In this document: piece after piece, positions 10,482 through 21,500 of the stretch
Position numbering within the stretch: position 1 is the stretch's first letter
Layout: each line of letters starts with the position of its first letter
Assembly: GCF_022376445.1 (NCBI RefSeq)
Contig: NW_025954967.1
Span: 248,001-312,000, forward strand
Origin: Fomitopsis serialis
Taxonomy: Eukaryota > Basidiomycota > Agaricomycetes > Polyporales > Fomitopsidaceae
Direction of reading: 5' to 3'
Length of the DNA stretch: 64,000 bases
Made by a program: the position numbers and the translations under genes
The notes under the pieces: generated by a model
What the model was told of the DNA's origin: nothing
Databases searched by the model: none
The model's input: the letters and a program-made list of their open reading frames with translations, nothing else

Positions 10482-11986
10482 ATGAGGGGGCTCGTATACG
10501 AAGCGAAGATGATCCTCAAGCTCCTGGGCGAGTTCAAACCACCCAGAGCTACGTTCAGTACGGACCAGATACCGGATCTCACTGGTCGTGTCATCATAGT
10601 GACAGGTACGTCTCTCCGGTTCTGTGATGCGCGTCCCGGAATTCATACGTCCTTGCATGAGGCGGCAACACTGGGATTGGTAAGGAGACGGTGAAGGTGC
10701 TGAGGATTCGCGTGGCTTCCGTATTGCAGACAACTAACGGGAATCATAGGTGCTCCTACAGCACAACGCGAAGGTCTACATGGCATCGCGAAGCCGACCG
10801 AAGGCCGAGGCCGCTATCACTGAGCTGAAGGAGGAAACAGGAAAGGAGGCCATCTTCCTCGAGCTTGACCTAGCAGACTATGCATCCATTCAAAAGGCTT
10901 CCTCGGAGTTCCTAAGGTAGGACGCTTCGCTCCTGTCTGTCCGTGCATTTATCTCACTGGCAATAATGTTCTCAGCCAAGAGCAACATCTACATGTGCTG
11001 TTCAATAACGCGTACGCCTCTTAAATAAACAGGCCACTCAGTACAGTAGAAGCTAACTCGACACGTAGTGGTCTCATGGGGTGCCCCCTCGACCTCCTCG
11101 GCCCAGATGACTACGACCTCCAATTTTTCACTAACGTTATCGGTACGAACCCATCAGCCTCTTATGTCTCGCGCACTGACTCGTCGAATCCACCAGGCCC
11201 GTTCCTGCTCACGAAGCTCCTCCTCCCCGCGCTCGTTGCAGGCAAGGCGTCCTCACCAGACGGCCACACCCGCGTGATCACGACCTCCTCCTCGGGCGCG
11301 TACCTACAGACTATCAACTGGGACACGCTCAGAGATGGCCCGGCGCGGAGGAAGATATCGTCGCAAGACCTGTATTGCCAGACGAAATCTGTGAGTCTCC
11401 TCCGGACTTGCTCTTGCTAAGCTTCGGGAACTGACGCGCAGAGGACAGGCGAATACGGTCGTCTCACGACAGCTGTCAAAACGCTACGCTGACCAAGGGA
11501 TCGTCGCTATCTCGCTGAACCCAGGTCAGCGGAGGTTCCCGGTGCAGGCGTATGCTCCTCGCTGACAGCCCCGACCCTGCGCTTCTACACAGGGAATATC
11601 GCCACTGAATTGCAGCGGTACGCACCAGGCCCAGTGCGGTCGTTCATGGTAGGTCCCACCCTGACTCCGACTCTGCGAAGCGACACAAACAACTAACGGC
11701 CACGGCGCCTCATCATAGCACGCGACGTTCCTCTACCCTGTGGGCCCCGGCGCCCTCACACAGCTCTGGGCAGGCACGATGCCAGAGGCTTTGGAACACA
11801 ACGGCGGGGTACGTTCCTCCCCCGCCTGTCGCGACGCTGACCCAGATACGCTGACGTGGGCCTCCTCGCATCATTCAGTTCTTGATCCCATGGGCACGCG
11901 TTGGGGAGTGCAGGAAGGAGGCATACGACGATGCTTTAGGGGAGAAGCTGTGGACCTGGCTGGAGGAGGCGGTCAAGGATAAGTAG
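10482..11986 (+). CDS. Short-chain dehydrogenase/reductase (retinol-dehydrogenase-like)
   Basis: Classical-type SDR using NAD(P)H. Ten exons: 10482-10605, 10662-10696, 10750-10916, 10976-11011, 11069-11142, 11197-11390, 11449-11524, 11593-11648, 11719-11808, 11879-11986. The cofactor loop reads [11 protein letters not shown] (across introns 1-2), then LDLADYASI, the NNAG motif (across the exon 4/5 border), the Ser region ITTSSSGAY and the catalytic YCQTK (Y-x3-K), followed by LNPGNIATEL. The start at 10482 gives a roughly 30-residue lead ([18 protein letters not shown]) common in fungal members of this group. The C-terminal exon is also found as a degenerate partial copy at about 12230-12375. 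The substrate cannot be told from the sequence; lipid or aromatic carbonyls are usual. The DUF1295 reductase next door points convergently at it. Confidence 0.9.
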
Positions 11987-12229
11987 TATGCAGTGGCTAT
12001 CCGATCATTGACGTAGAACACCAGACGCCGTGGGGAGCTCATTCGAGGCCCTGCGGCTACGCGAGAATGAATGACATCGCGCCTGTCGCGCTCCCAAGTC
12101 CCGGCTCACTCGACCATTGACTATTGAACGTTGCACGCTGCACAGGCGCAGGCCCGATGTTCAATCGTTCAAGCCTGAGTCACCAACTTCGCTCAGGCGA
12201 GACCTCTTCGGCGAAGCTTTGGCACATTC

Positions 12230-12375
12230 ATACAGCGTTGGCTCTGGGTTGGGATGATACTCGAAGATCCGGAATACAATGGCGGGGTACGTCCCTCCGC
12301 ACAGGCTCCTGCTACAGTTCCTGATCACGTGAACGCGTGTTGGTAGTACGTGCCTGAAGGAGGCGTACGACGACC
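12230..12375 (+). pseudogene. Partial duplicate of the SDR 3' exons
   Basis: By eye this matches the SDR region around exons 9-10: GGCTCTGGG..., AATGGCGGGGTACGTCCCTCC (donor included), then TTCCTGATC and AAGGAGGCGTACGACGA. The intron is shortened to about 25 nt and the frame is lost. Retained intron sequence shows it arose by DNA duplication. Confidence 0.65.
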
Positions 12376-12403
12376 TAGTACGACGACCTAGTACGACGAC
12401 CTA
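12365..12403. repeat. 13-bp tandem repeat, three units
   Basis: Unit GTACGACGACCTA, three copies in a row, at the end of the SDR partial duplicate. It looks like an expansion of the TACGACGA codons of that exon. Confidence 0.85.
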
Positions 12404-12596
12404 CGACCACATTGTGGTTGAGATGCCGTGGAACCGGCCAGAGTATGCAGAGAAAGACAGGTTATAGCGCATATATTGAGGTATGGTATGCAGCCGAGGG
12501 CGTCACGCCCAATCACATTCACAATGTTATTACAGTACTACAGTTGATACTCTCCGAGTCCTTTATTCGTTACCAGTCAACAATCCCATCTCCCTC

Positions 12597-13728
12597 TCAC
12601 AACCACGTGCGCATCCCCTTCTCCACAGCGACGCCGCCCAGGCCGACCGCCACGATCGCCCACGTCCACCCATTCGCAAGCTCCTTCAGGCCGGGCCAAA
12701 AACTGTTCTTCTCGCGACGGAAATGCCGGAACTGCTCGTACTTGAGCGGGTCCGCCTTGTACGCCTCCTCCTGGAACCGCTCCGTCTCGCGGTCGCCGCC
12801 GAGCACGCGCAAGTAAACGTAGTTCGCGAGCGGGCCGAGGAGCGCGAGCGGGTGCAGGAGGCCGGCGCTGTACAGGAGGACGGGGAAGGAGAAGTGCACG
12901 AGCGCGTCGCCGAGGTAGCTTCGAGTTGCAGGGATGTTAGCGGGAGCGGATACACGGAGGGTGAAGAGACTCACTTGGGGTGCCGGACGATGCTCCATAC
13001 GCCCTCGCGGTTCAGGACGATGTCGCCCGTGCGCTGCTTGTGCGTCTCGAGCTGCGTGTCGGCCAGTACCTCCAACGCGTACCCAGACGAGAAGAGGAAC
13101 ACCGCCGCTGCATGCGCGAGCTTCGCGTACGTTGGCAGCGGCGCCCTCGCAAGGCCAGCGCGGAACGGGAGCGTGAACGGGAGCGTGATGAGGGTCTGCA
13201 CGGCAGCCTCAGGCAGGAACTGCGTGAGGAAAGCCTTGCTCCAAAAGCCGGGGTCGCGCTTGTCCTCGGCGTAGCGCGGGTCGTCTGCGCCCCGCCTAAC
13301 CGCACGCGACGCGATGCGGTAGAGGAGGCGGATGCCCCAGGTGGTCACGCCGGTGAGGAGCAGGCGCTCGGAGTACGTGAGCTGAGCCCAGGCGTCGGGC
13401 AGGGAGAGGCCGTCGTAGACGACGCGCGTGCCCAGGGCACTCCACCATGCGTTGGCGAGCTGGCTCGCGGGCCAGAGGCAGTCCTTGCCGTCTGCGCGGT
13501 CGGTGTACCGGGAGACGCCGTAGGTGACGAGGGAGAGGCCGGTGTGGAAGGCAAACGAGGGGAAGATGGTGCTTTTGAAGATGCCGACGGTCGTTGCGAT
13601 GCTCAACGGGTTGTCGCGCTGGGTGCTGAAGTGTGCACTGTAGCCTGGACTCGGGGTCAGATATTGTCGTGCTACGAAAGAACATCAAAAGCGACTCGAA
13701 AGAACAACTTACGGTCTTGTTCCGCCAT
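12597..13728 (-). CDS. DUF1295 / steroid 5-alpha-reductase-like membrane protein
   Basis: Three exons on the minus strand: 13713-13728, 12975-13644, 12597-12918; total 335 aa. The first exon codes only MAEQD plus one base. Hydrophobic segments are spread along the protein (for example SIATTVGIFKSTIFPSFAF and the region around LPTYAKLAHAAAVFLFSSG). The family signature is in the C-terminal third: LETHKQR....LNREGVWSIVRHPNYLGDALVHFSF, where RHPN is completed across intron 2. The C-terminus ends FRREKNSFWPGLKEL..., a cytosolic tail after the last membrane segment. Members of DUF1295 are predicted reductases related to the 3-oxo-5-alpha-steroid 4-dehydrogenase C-terminal domain; the substrate of fungal members is not known to me. 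Convergent with the SDR. Confidence 0.87.
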
Positions 13729-14478
13729 GATTGCTGTTGGTAGAGGAGAGACAAGGAGGAGGAAGACGAACAGTCGCCTGCTGAGCCGAATACGGTCATG
13801 GCGCGATGTATACTATGACGTCGCCGTGCCACTGCGCCACCCTCTCGTCACAACCCCCGTCACATCCTCATCCACCAAACACGGTCTTTTTGCAGTGACA
13901 GACTATGTACTGTCGGCACAATGATACGCACAGAGACGAGGTGCGTGACATTATGAAGACGTACAGCGCGCATCAACGACGATGCGTCAAGTCGCCAGTG
14001 GGCGGGGACTGCAAGAGGGGATCATAGTCCCGGGCCGTTCGTGGACGCGTATTGCCGCACGCGGTCTCGTGATCGTGTAATCGGCACAGTACGAGGCGGT
14101 TTCCTGTTGGTTTCCTGTTGATTTCCTGTTGATTTCCTGCTAGTTCGAGCTCGCGCTGGTATTACGGCGAATGATAGGCCCGGAGTTGGCCAGACTACGA
14201 GAGGTGAGATCTTGAGAACCCCATTACAGCGTGGGTGAGTAAGTGCTACATGCAGGGGTTCGAGTCGGCCCGCCAGGCCTCGTCACGGTGCCATTTCTTC
14301 CCGCTGAAGTCCGTTGCGCAGTACATCTTACCGTGATCTCCACCCAGGCTGCAGGCTGTCTCATATCGACATACATCTCAAGTTGGAGGCGAGCCCTATA
14401 GTATCCAACCTCAGCATAAACGGTACCGGTATCCGTGCTCATTACTCTCCAAGCTACACAAGAGACCGTACTAGTATC
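13729..14478. other. Spacer between divergent genes
   Basis: Bidirectional promoter region of the DUF1295 gene and the FAD oxidoreductase. Holds the 11-bp tandem repeat at 14100-14143. No coding evidence. Confidence 0.5.
14100..14143. repeat. 11-bp tandem repeat, four units
   Basis: Units TTTCCTGTTGG, TTTCCTGTTGA (twice), TTTCCTGCTAG, located between the DUF1295 gene and the FAD oxidoreductase. Confidence 0.9.
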
Positions 14479-16104
14479 ATGACATCCGTAGCTCCTGATC
14501 AGCCCTCGGGTATACCGGTACCCAACTCAACTCGTTCGTTCTGGCACAGCGAGCCGAACGAGTTTCTACTTGGCCATCGCACCACGCCCGAATTGCCCTC
14601 GGAAGCCGACGTAGTGATTGTTGGGAGCGGCATCACAGGCTCATCCGCTGCGCGCTTCCTGACAGAGGACCCGCGATACAATGGCCGGAGCATCGTCATG
14701 ATCGAGGCGAGAGAGGCGTGCTGGGGTGCGACAGGCCGGAACGGAGGTATCCGTGTTCTACTCCTACGTGTTCGATGTACGTGAATCGCTGATCGATGAA
14801 TCACAGGCCACTGTCAAGTTCTCCCCGTCGCGCGGGGCCTCGATGTCGCAAAGTTCGAGATCCTGAACTACAACACAGTCAAGTCGTACATCTCCGAGAA
14901 CAACGTGGCCTGCGAATGGCGCAGCGTGTCGGGCTGCCGCGCGTTCTTCTCTGAAGACATGTTCAAAGCAGAACTGAGCAAAGTCGCCGCGCTGAAAGCA
15001 GCCGACCCAGAGCTCGGAAAGCTCGTCGAGGTCATCACCGACAAGGCTAAGCTCGCCAAGCATCGTGTGAGCACGGCCGTAGGATGCACGCTGTGCCACT
15101 CCGCAGCGAGTCTCTGGCCCTACAAACTCGTCGCGTTCGTACTCGAGAAGTTGGTAAGAGCCGGCCAGCTGAATCTCCAGACCAACACGCCCGTCGAGCG
15201 CATCGCGTCCGGCGACGCAACCCACCCGCACGTCCTGCACACGCCCCGGGGCCCCATTCGCGCACGCACCGTCCTCCTCTGCACCAACGGCTACACCTCG
15301 CACCTCCTTCCCGCCCTCGCGGACCTGATCGTGCCTGTGCGTGGCGAGATGTCTGCCCTGCTCCCTCCGAAAGGCGCCCCGCGTCTCCCGAACTCGTACG
15401 GCCTCGAGGGGCAGCCCGACCAGCCCGGCCACCTCTCCGACTACCTGAACCAGCGGCCGTACGACGGCGTGCCGAACCCCGCGGGACACTACATGTACGG
15501 CGGCGGCGACGCGGGCGCGGACTATCCCCGCGTTGGCATCTGGGACGACGGCGTGGTGGACGAGGGCATGGCGGCGTGGCTCCGCCGGACACTCCTTGTA
15601 CGTTTGGAGCTGGGGGGAGAGACGGAGGGACTCGAAGAGCTGGAGGCAACGCATCAGTGGACGGGGATCATGGGGTACTCGCGGGACAACATGCCCTGGG
15701 TCGGCGAAGTGCCAGGGATGAAGGGTGTCTGGCTTGCTGGAGCCTACTCAGGTCAGTGGTCAACGACGCGGCTTCGCAGCCCGTAGACGATGCTGAGCCG
15801 CGGTTTCGAAGGACACGGCATGCCGAATGGCACGCTTTGTGGCAAGGCGGCCGTTGAGCTTATGCTAGCCGACGAGCAAGGTATCGCTGCGTCAGAGGCG
15901 CACAAGAGCGTTGTGGAGACGGTGGGCCTGCCCAAAGGCTATCTGATCACTGAAGCAAGGATCGCGGAGGCGAGGAAGCTGCCTCCCGTTGCCAAGGCAG
16001 ACGCTATGGGCACGTTCGGCGCCGATGCTGTGCGCATTTCGGGGACGGAGAAAGCAGGCATTGCTGAGTACCTGAAGTCGTTCATCTGGTCATCGAAACC
16101 GTGA
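14479..16104 (+). CDS. FAD-dependent oxidoreductase, DAO family
   Basis: Three exons: 14479-14746, 14807-15751, 15812-16104; 501 aa. FAD-binding dinucleotide fold near residue 45: ADVVIVGSGITGSSAARFL, then MIEAREACWGATGRNGGH (the NGGH is completed across intron 1), which is the usual DAO motif. The C-terminal GYSRDNMPWVGEVPG and GHGMPNGTLCGKAAVELML, joined across intron 2, complete the FAD site. The domain matches PF01266 (D-amino-acid oxidase/sarcosine-oxidase-like). An upstream in-frame ATG at 14314 exists, but the 14479 start gives the conserved lead. There is no signal peptide, so it is probably cytosolic or peroxisomal; the C-terminus SSKP is not a PTS1. Substrate not inferable. It ends 101 bp from the convergent P450 remnant. 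Confidence 0.92.
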
Positions 16105-16204
16105 CTCAGACACAATGGACGCGTGTATTGATAAATAATCGGCAAAATAACAACACAATGTCACAATGTACCACATGCGTTGGCGATACATCTAGTCCCG
16201 GCGA

Positions 16205-16524
16205 TCAGGCCGGCTTGTAAAGTCCTACTCTCAGAGGAAGCTCTGGTCTGATGCCGTCCTTCCCGACTGTGGGGAACATGTTGTCAGCGGTGGTCCATAA
16301 GATTGGCTTGCCGGTCGACTCGAAGGTGAACGCGGATATCAACACTGCTAGCACCACCTCTATTCGCTGGAGTTAGCCAACGCCTCGCTGCGTCAGTCAA
16401 CTGTCAAAACTCACTGATCTCCATTTCAGCGAATTTGAAGCCTCTGTGCGGGAGGATTAGCAATGAAACTGAAATACTATGTGCGGACGTACATGCACGA
16501 CCTCTTTCCGCCGGAGAAAGTCAA
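16205..16524 (-). pseudogene. Cytochrome P450 C-terminal remnant
   Basis: Three correctly spliced minus-strand exons remain: 16493-16524, 16415-16443, 16205-16359. They encode the heme-binding loop LTFSGGKRSCIGFKF with the ligand Cys, then AEMEIKVVLAVLISAFTFE, PTVGKDGIRPELPLRVGLYKPA and a stop. This is the usual end of basidiomycete P450s of the CYP5150/CYP512 type. No ExxR, I-helix or N-terminal anchor is visible upstream, and only about 350 bp separate it from the tRNA at 16874, far too little for a whole P450. The splice sites and frame are intact, so truncation is probably fairly recent. Confidence 0.8.
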
Positions 16525-16873
16525 CTTGGGTGATTCGTCAGCACGTTCAAGTTGTCGCAAAACATTCAAAGATCGCAAACACACAAATTCGAATATACTC
16601 CTGTCACTAGCACTCACTGCCAGATGGGCGCGACAACTTGAAGGCACCCGGGCCGCTGCGATGGTCGCGCAAGCCCTATGGCAGAGGTCATCCTGTACAC
16701 TGCTAAGTCTTCCCTAGGTAAACCCTCACGAAGTCGTCTTGAACGGAGTTCTTCAACTTCTAGATATCTGTAGGCTGCTGAGCGTAGCGCACCAATCTTC
16801 AGATTGACGGCGGCCGGTCGAATGATCTGTGAGTGTGCTAAGTATAGAGTACCAGCAGAGAGATTTTGATCAC
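16525..16873. other. Spacer between P450 remnant and tRNA
   Basis: No coding evidence; any upstream P450 exons would have to lie here and none was recognised. Confidence 0.4.
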
Positions 16874-16958
16874 GGGCATGTGGTGTAGTTGGTTATCACG
16901 CTCGCTTAGCACCTTGTGAGCATGCGAGAGGGGTCCGGTTCAATCCCGGACATGTCCA
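16874..16958 (+). tRNA. tRNA-Ala(AGC) with 11-nt intron
   Basis: Acceptor stem GGGCATG pairs with CATGTCC, followed by discriminator A. The D-arm is GTGTAGTTGGTTATCAC, the anticodon stem CTCGC pairs with GCGAG, and the T-arm is TCCGG-TTCAATC-CCGGA. The anticodon loop is TT-AGC-A followed by 11 extra bases (CCTTGTGAGCA) before T38, the normal place for a eukaryotic tRNA intron. A/B box sequences are intact. A poly-T terminator (TCTCTTTTTATA) lies about 15 nt downstream. Confidence 0.93.
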
Positions 16959-17416
16959 TGAAACATGGTATTGTCTCTTTTTATATAATATCTTGCTACA
17001 CACATGCCAGTGCGAATCTTGTCAAGCGGTGCCAGTGATAAGTCACCTACTCGCTACATGTACTTCAACTCTCATCACAAAAAGTGGCCAGTCCAGGCGC
17101 CCACTCAATCGGCGTCTCAATCTCATAAAAGATGCTTGCTGGCTTTGGTTTGGTCTGCAATGGAGACTCCGCCCTCGTCCCAATCCGACATGACGCGCAC
17201 GTCCTGCTCCAAAGTCGATTGCTGGAGTACTAGTGTTTAAACGTTCAATAGGATCGCTATCGAGATCGACTTGACACCAGCGCATCCTAGCTGCGGCACT
17301 TCCCGCGGTGTCCTCCTTCCTGCCGCGCGCTTGAGCGTCTCTCCTTACCAACTCTTCGTCGTTCCACCCCCTGGTATAGTCTTGGACCGCGCTTCCAATC
17401 CGATCTGTCTAGAGAA
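16959..17416. other. Spacer
   Basis: tRNA terminator at its left end and the promoter and leader of the methyltransferase at its right end. No gene seen. Confidence 0.5.
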
Positions 17417-18501
17417 ATGGACTCGGACGACTTCATGGGCGACGCCTCCGCGCTGTACAACGACACCGTCGACCTGACCGACGACGGCGGCGAGATTCAC
17501 TACGGGCCGCTGGTCCTGACGGTCGCACCGAAGGTACGTGCGAACTTGGCTCCTTGCACCCACGCGTGATGGGGAGCTGGGACTGTCGTTAGGTATGGCT
17601 GCGATCAGAGGTGTTGACTGGGTCGCGTAGGAAGGCAAGGTGCGTTCGTGCGCGGCGGATGTTCTGGTGGTGGAGGCTTACGTTCTGAACGTCCGCCACC
17701 CGTCCAGGCGAACACGCTCCTCGCGGACCACCTCTTCTCGCCCTCGATCCTCCTCGCAGAGCGCATCGAGCGCGGGCTCATCCCGCTCGAAGGCAAGACC
17801 GGTACGTGCACCTCCTCCCACACATACCCAATACGCGCGGTTCACGTCACGACGGGATGCCCCAGTCGTCGAGCTCGGCGCAGGGTGCGCGCTGCCGTCT
17901 CTCCTCGCGTCCACGCTCGCGAAGCCGCCCGCACTCGTCGTGATCACGGACTACCCCGACGACACGATCCTCGGGAACCTCAAACAGAACGTACGGAGGA
18001 ACGCGTACCGCGCCGCGCCCGGGTGCGCCGTGCACTGCCGGGGCTACGAATGGGGCCGGGATTCCAGCCCGCTACTGTACGTACACCGCACTCCTCTCCT
18101 CAACCCGACGGCGACGTCCCCGCCCCAGATCCCTCCTCCCGGACCCGGAAGCCGGCTTCGACGTCGTGATCCTCTCCGACCTCCTCCACTTCGACGGGTC
18201 GCACGGCGTGCTCCTCGCCGCGCTCGCCGCGCTCCTCCGCAGGTCCCCCACCGCCCGCGCGTACGTCGCAGCGGGGAAGTACACGCTGCCCGTGCACTGC
18301 GCGCACTTCGTGCGCATCGCGGCGGACGCGGGGATCGTGCTGGAGGAGGGCACGGACCCAGCGGAGGGCGAGGGGGGCGTGTGGCGCGGGGTGATGGAGG
18401 TGCGCGGGGGAGGCTTGGACCGGGCGCAGCTCGGGGTGAGGAAAGGGATGTGTCGGTGGTGGGTGGGGCGCTGGGCGGACCCGGACGGGGCCAGTGCGTG
18501 A
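17417..18501 (+). CDS. EFM7/NNT1-like SAM-dependent methyltransferase
   Basis: Five exons: 17417-17533, 17631-17639, 17708-17801, 17866-18076, 18129-18501; 267 aa. Resembles the methyltransferase-16 group that includes yeast Efm7 (N-terminal methylation of elongation factor eEF1A; formerly Nnt1). Seen: IHYGPLVLTVAPK, then EGK-ANTLLADHLFSPSILLAERIE, motif I VVELGAGCALPSL, VVITDYPDDTILGNLKQNV, YEWGRD, and VVILSDLLHFDGSH. Exon 2 is only 9 nt (GAAGGCAAG) and supplies the EGK of the conserved EGKANTLLADHLF stretch. Cytosolic, no targeting signal. GC content and codon use match the neighbours. The family call is strong; the exact substrate is inferred. Confidence 0.88.
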
Positions 18502-21500
18502 ATTGGGGGCGGCGGTGGTTCGAAGGCATAGTTTCTGCTGCGCGAGGCGTGTTTCACCGTGTAGTGAGCTAAGATTATGCCTGAAGGCCTGACGTATGAG
18601 TCTACGTAGAACTGTATGATCAAGTCGGGAATGCCAAGACTTGGCCTGGGGTCCGCTGTATTGACCATCTGCTTCCGCGCGTGGTTCGTTTGCAGGAACA
18701 ATGAGGCTCGCAACCTTCGTTCGTTCGGAGAATTGGTCGACCTGCATTCATCGCTGACTCTGGGGAGTGCTGAGACGGGGCAGTCCGGAAGTGCACGGTC
18801 CCTGTGGCGGAGCATGTCCTACGTACTCTTCTCGTACGCGAATTCGCGGGCTTTGAGAAAGAAAGTAGGGCCTGTTGGACGTCTACGTGCACTATCGAGC
18901 CACACCGCGTAGCTTCCTGTTCGTGACGCGCGTCTGTGCATTCAGTGCCACTGCGGATCCATCGAGGTCAGTCGCGTCTTCCTTCGTGGGATGACGTTAC
19001 TGGCAAGGCCTTCTGATTTCTGACAGCTGTTCCAGAAGCCAGTACTTGCGTCCCGAAGCTCGCGCCCTCGTGCTCTGCGGTGGCTATAGCGCGCAAGAAA
19101 CCTTATGTCCGAGAACGTCTATGTCGCGGAGCAGCATCGATCCCCCTCCCGGCCAACGGTGCGCGTCCCTCGTGCGCATTCTGCTCGGCGTGTGTTGCGT
19201 GCACCATGACGTGTTTCCGCACAGAGTTCAGTACGTCCAGTACGGGCGGACAGAACCTACTGCGACGGCCTCCCCCGGGCGAAGGACGTCGCGTTCCTTG
19301 ACGTCTACGGGTAGGATCGCTAGGTACACCCATCTGTATGTGAGCGCAACCTTCTGCCAGAGTGCGACCAGCTTCTGTCCTCTGTTTCCCACCGTAACTT
19401 ACAGGTTCCTATCGCTCCGCTGTCGTGCCCCGGGCTCGCCAGCGACGAACCGTCGATAGTGACGCGATGACGTCCTCCGTACCGTGGTGCTATGAACCCA
19501 TACTTCCGTCGCGCTGGCACCCTTGGCCGATACCTGTCTCTATGTTTGAGAGTAAGACTGACCAAGTGGCTGCGGCCTATTGCAGGCACGCTTGAGCCAC
19601 CCCGTCGGGTCTCTGATACTGGGCACGCCCTCGCCAGCTGGGTCCCGTGGTCCGAAGATCCAACACGGCCAGCGATAGCGATGAGACAGGAACACGCGAA
19701 CGGCGCGATCGTCGCTCACCGCATTCGGTTGGCACCGTCTTCTATCGCAGCATTCAATATCTAACGTTCAACGTTCACTGGCAGCGCGCTGTGTCAGGCG
19801 TCCCGGGTCAGCGAAGCTCCGTATCCAATCGCTCAAATTTAAACCTGAGACCGTGTGGACGCAGACGCGTCTTGCTCGACGTCCGAGGGCGTGCGCGCAG
19901 CCACTGTTGTGCAAGAGGACGGTCGTGCTGCAGTCGTACCCACGCCGCGGGTGGTTCTCGTCAAACTCTGTCCTACGGTCACCACCAACTTAACTTTGAC
20001 CCCCAGCACGTCCTCATCCTCAGGCGGCGACTCCTCGGTCCAAGATCCGCACTCCCGACATAAATACCAGTCCGTTTCTCAGCTCAGCCCGCTCGCACGC
20101 CGACGCGGAGGCTCCCACTCGCACTCGCGGAATTACCGTCCAGTGAGCTTCCGTCCCTTGCTGGTCACGCCCCCATGGGTAAGTTGTGGCGCACAAATGG
20201 CGCACCTGAGCACTGACTGAGTACTGTTCCTGTTCCGACACCTTCCCCCCGAGATCCGCAGCGCAGCGCGGGCCCAGTTGTGTACCGCTCGGGTGGCGGG
20301 ATGGAAGCCGGGGGCTGAGACGGAGCCTGACCTGACTCTGAGCGCTGGCTCGGATCCTGGCCGTGTGATCAGGACACAGAAGGTGGAGGGGAGGGGGAGG
20401 GCGGCACGGTGTGGCGCGGGTAGCGTGTGCGGCCGACGTTCTGGAATGAAAAGTTACCGGTTTCGGGGGGGGGCTGTATCATGTGGTGATGACACGTCGC
20501 AGCGGGGGAAGAGCGCGCGGTACTATACATTCAGGTTATGAGCGGTAAGGCAGCGCGTGCCAGTGGCTGGAGACGCAGCGAGACTGACGCCTTCGGTCAC
20601 CGGACCAAGTACTGGCAATCGTAGCCTCCACGTCTGTACAGCAATTGCGCGGACTGTTGGGCCTGACTGCTGGTGACCTCGGTGCATGACAAGTTTCTCC
20701 AGATCCGCGAGCGCGTACGGTACGCTACGAGACTCCCGGTGGACCTGCAAGACGCACACGCACCGAGGCCGCCATCGTCTACCGACACAGGGCCGAATCG
20801 CCTGTGTGTGATGACACGACACACGAGCGCGCCAGCTGAGACAAGGCACACACGGGACCCTTGGCGTGTCGCTTTGGCTCGCGGCCACAGTGGATGGATT
20901 CCAGTGGATTCCTCGCACCTCTCCGTCTCGGGGCGAATAGACGTCGCTCTGGCGTAAGCATGATTAGTAGTCGCAGCGCGCACTGGTCTGTGCCGCGGAC
21001 TCGGAGTCACGCTGGGTTGCCAGGTCTGAGAAGGAGCCTGGTGTCCGTGCGTCGATGGCCTACAGTACTAGTAAGTACTCGGAAAATACGGCGGGGTCCA
21101 GGCTGCGCCTGCAATGCTTGCATCCGGTCCAGGAAACCCCGGATTGCAAGTGCGGACGCCGGAGGAGTTTGCAACATATGCAACACACAGCGGCAGCGAG
21201 CGCGGAACGTGAGGCCTTGGGTGAAGGACCCCTGACTTGTTTGACATCAGAATCAACCCAGACGCCACAGGCTAGCAGCACCGGCAGGCCAGCTTACTTC
21301 GTCGCACAAACGCGGCGGCCAGGAGGATCCTGAGAACGCCGGGCATCGCAGGCACACTCGACGGGGCTCCCGCGAGCCAGCGTAAGTCGAAGATACAGCC
21401 TGAGTACGAGAAGACCTCTGCGCAGCGGTTCCTCTCGGTCTCTGAACATTGATATTGAATGGCGAGAATCCCGAGCGTATTCCGCGTCGGGAAACTCGCC

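Noticed and set aside
12980..13924. 314-aa plus-strand frame
   Set aside because: Antisense shadow of the DUF1295 gene, whose three exons fit in length and motifs.
14764..15654. 296-aa minus-strand frame
   Set aside because: Antisense shadow of the FAD oxidoreductase.
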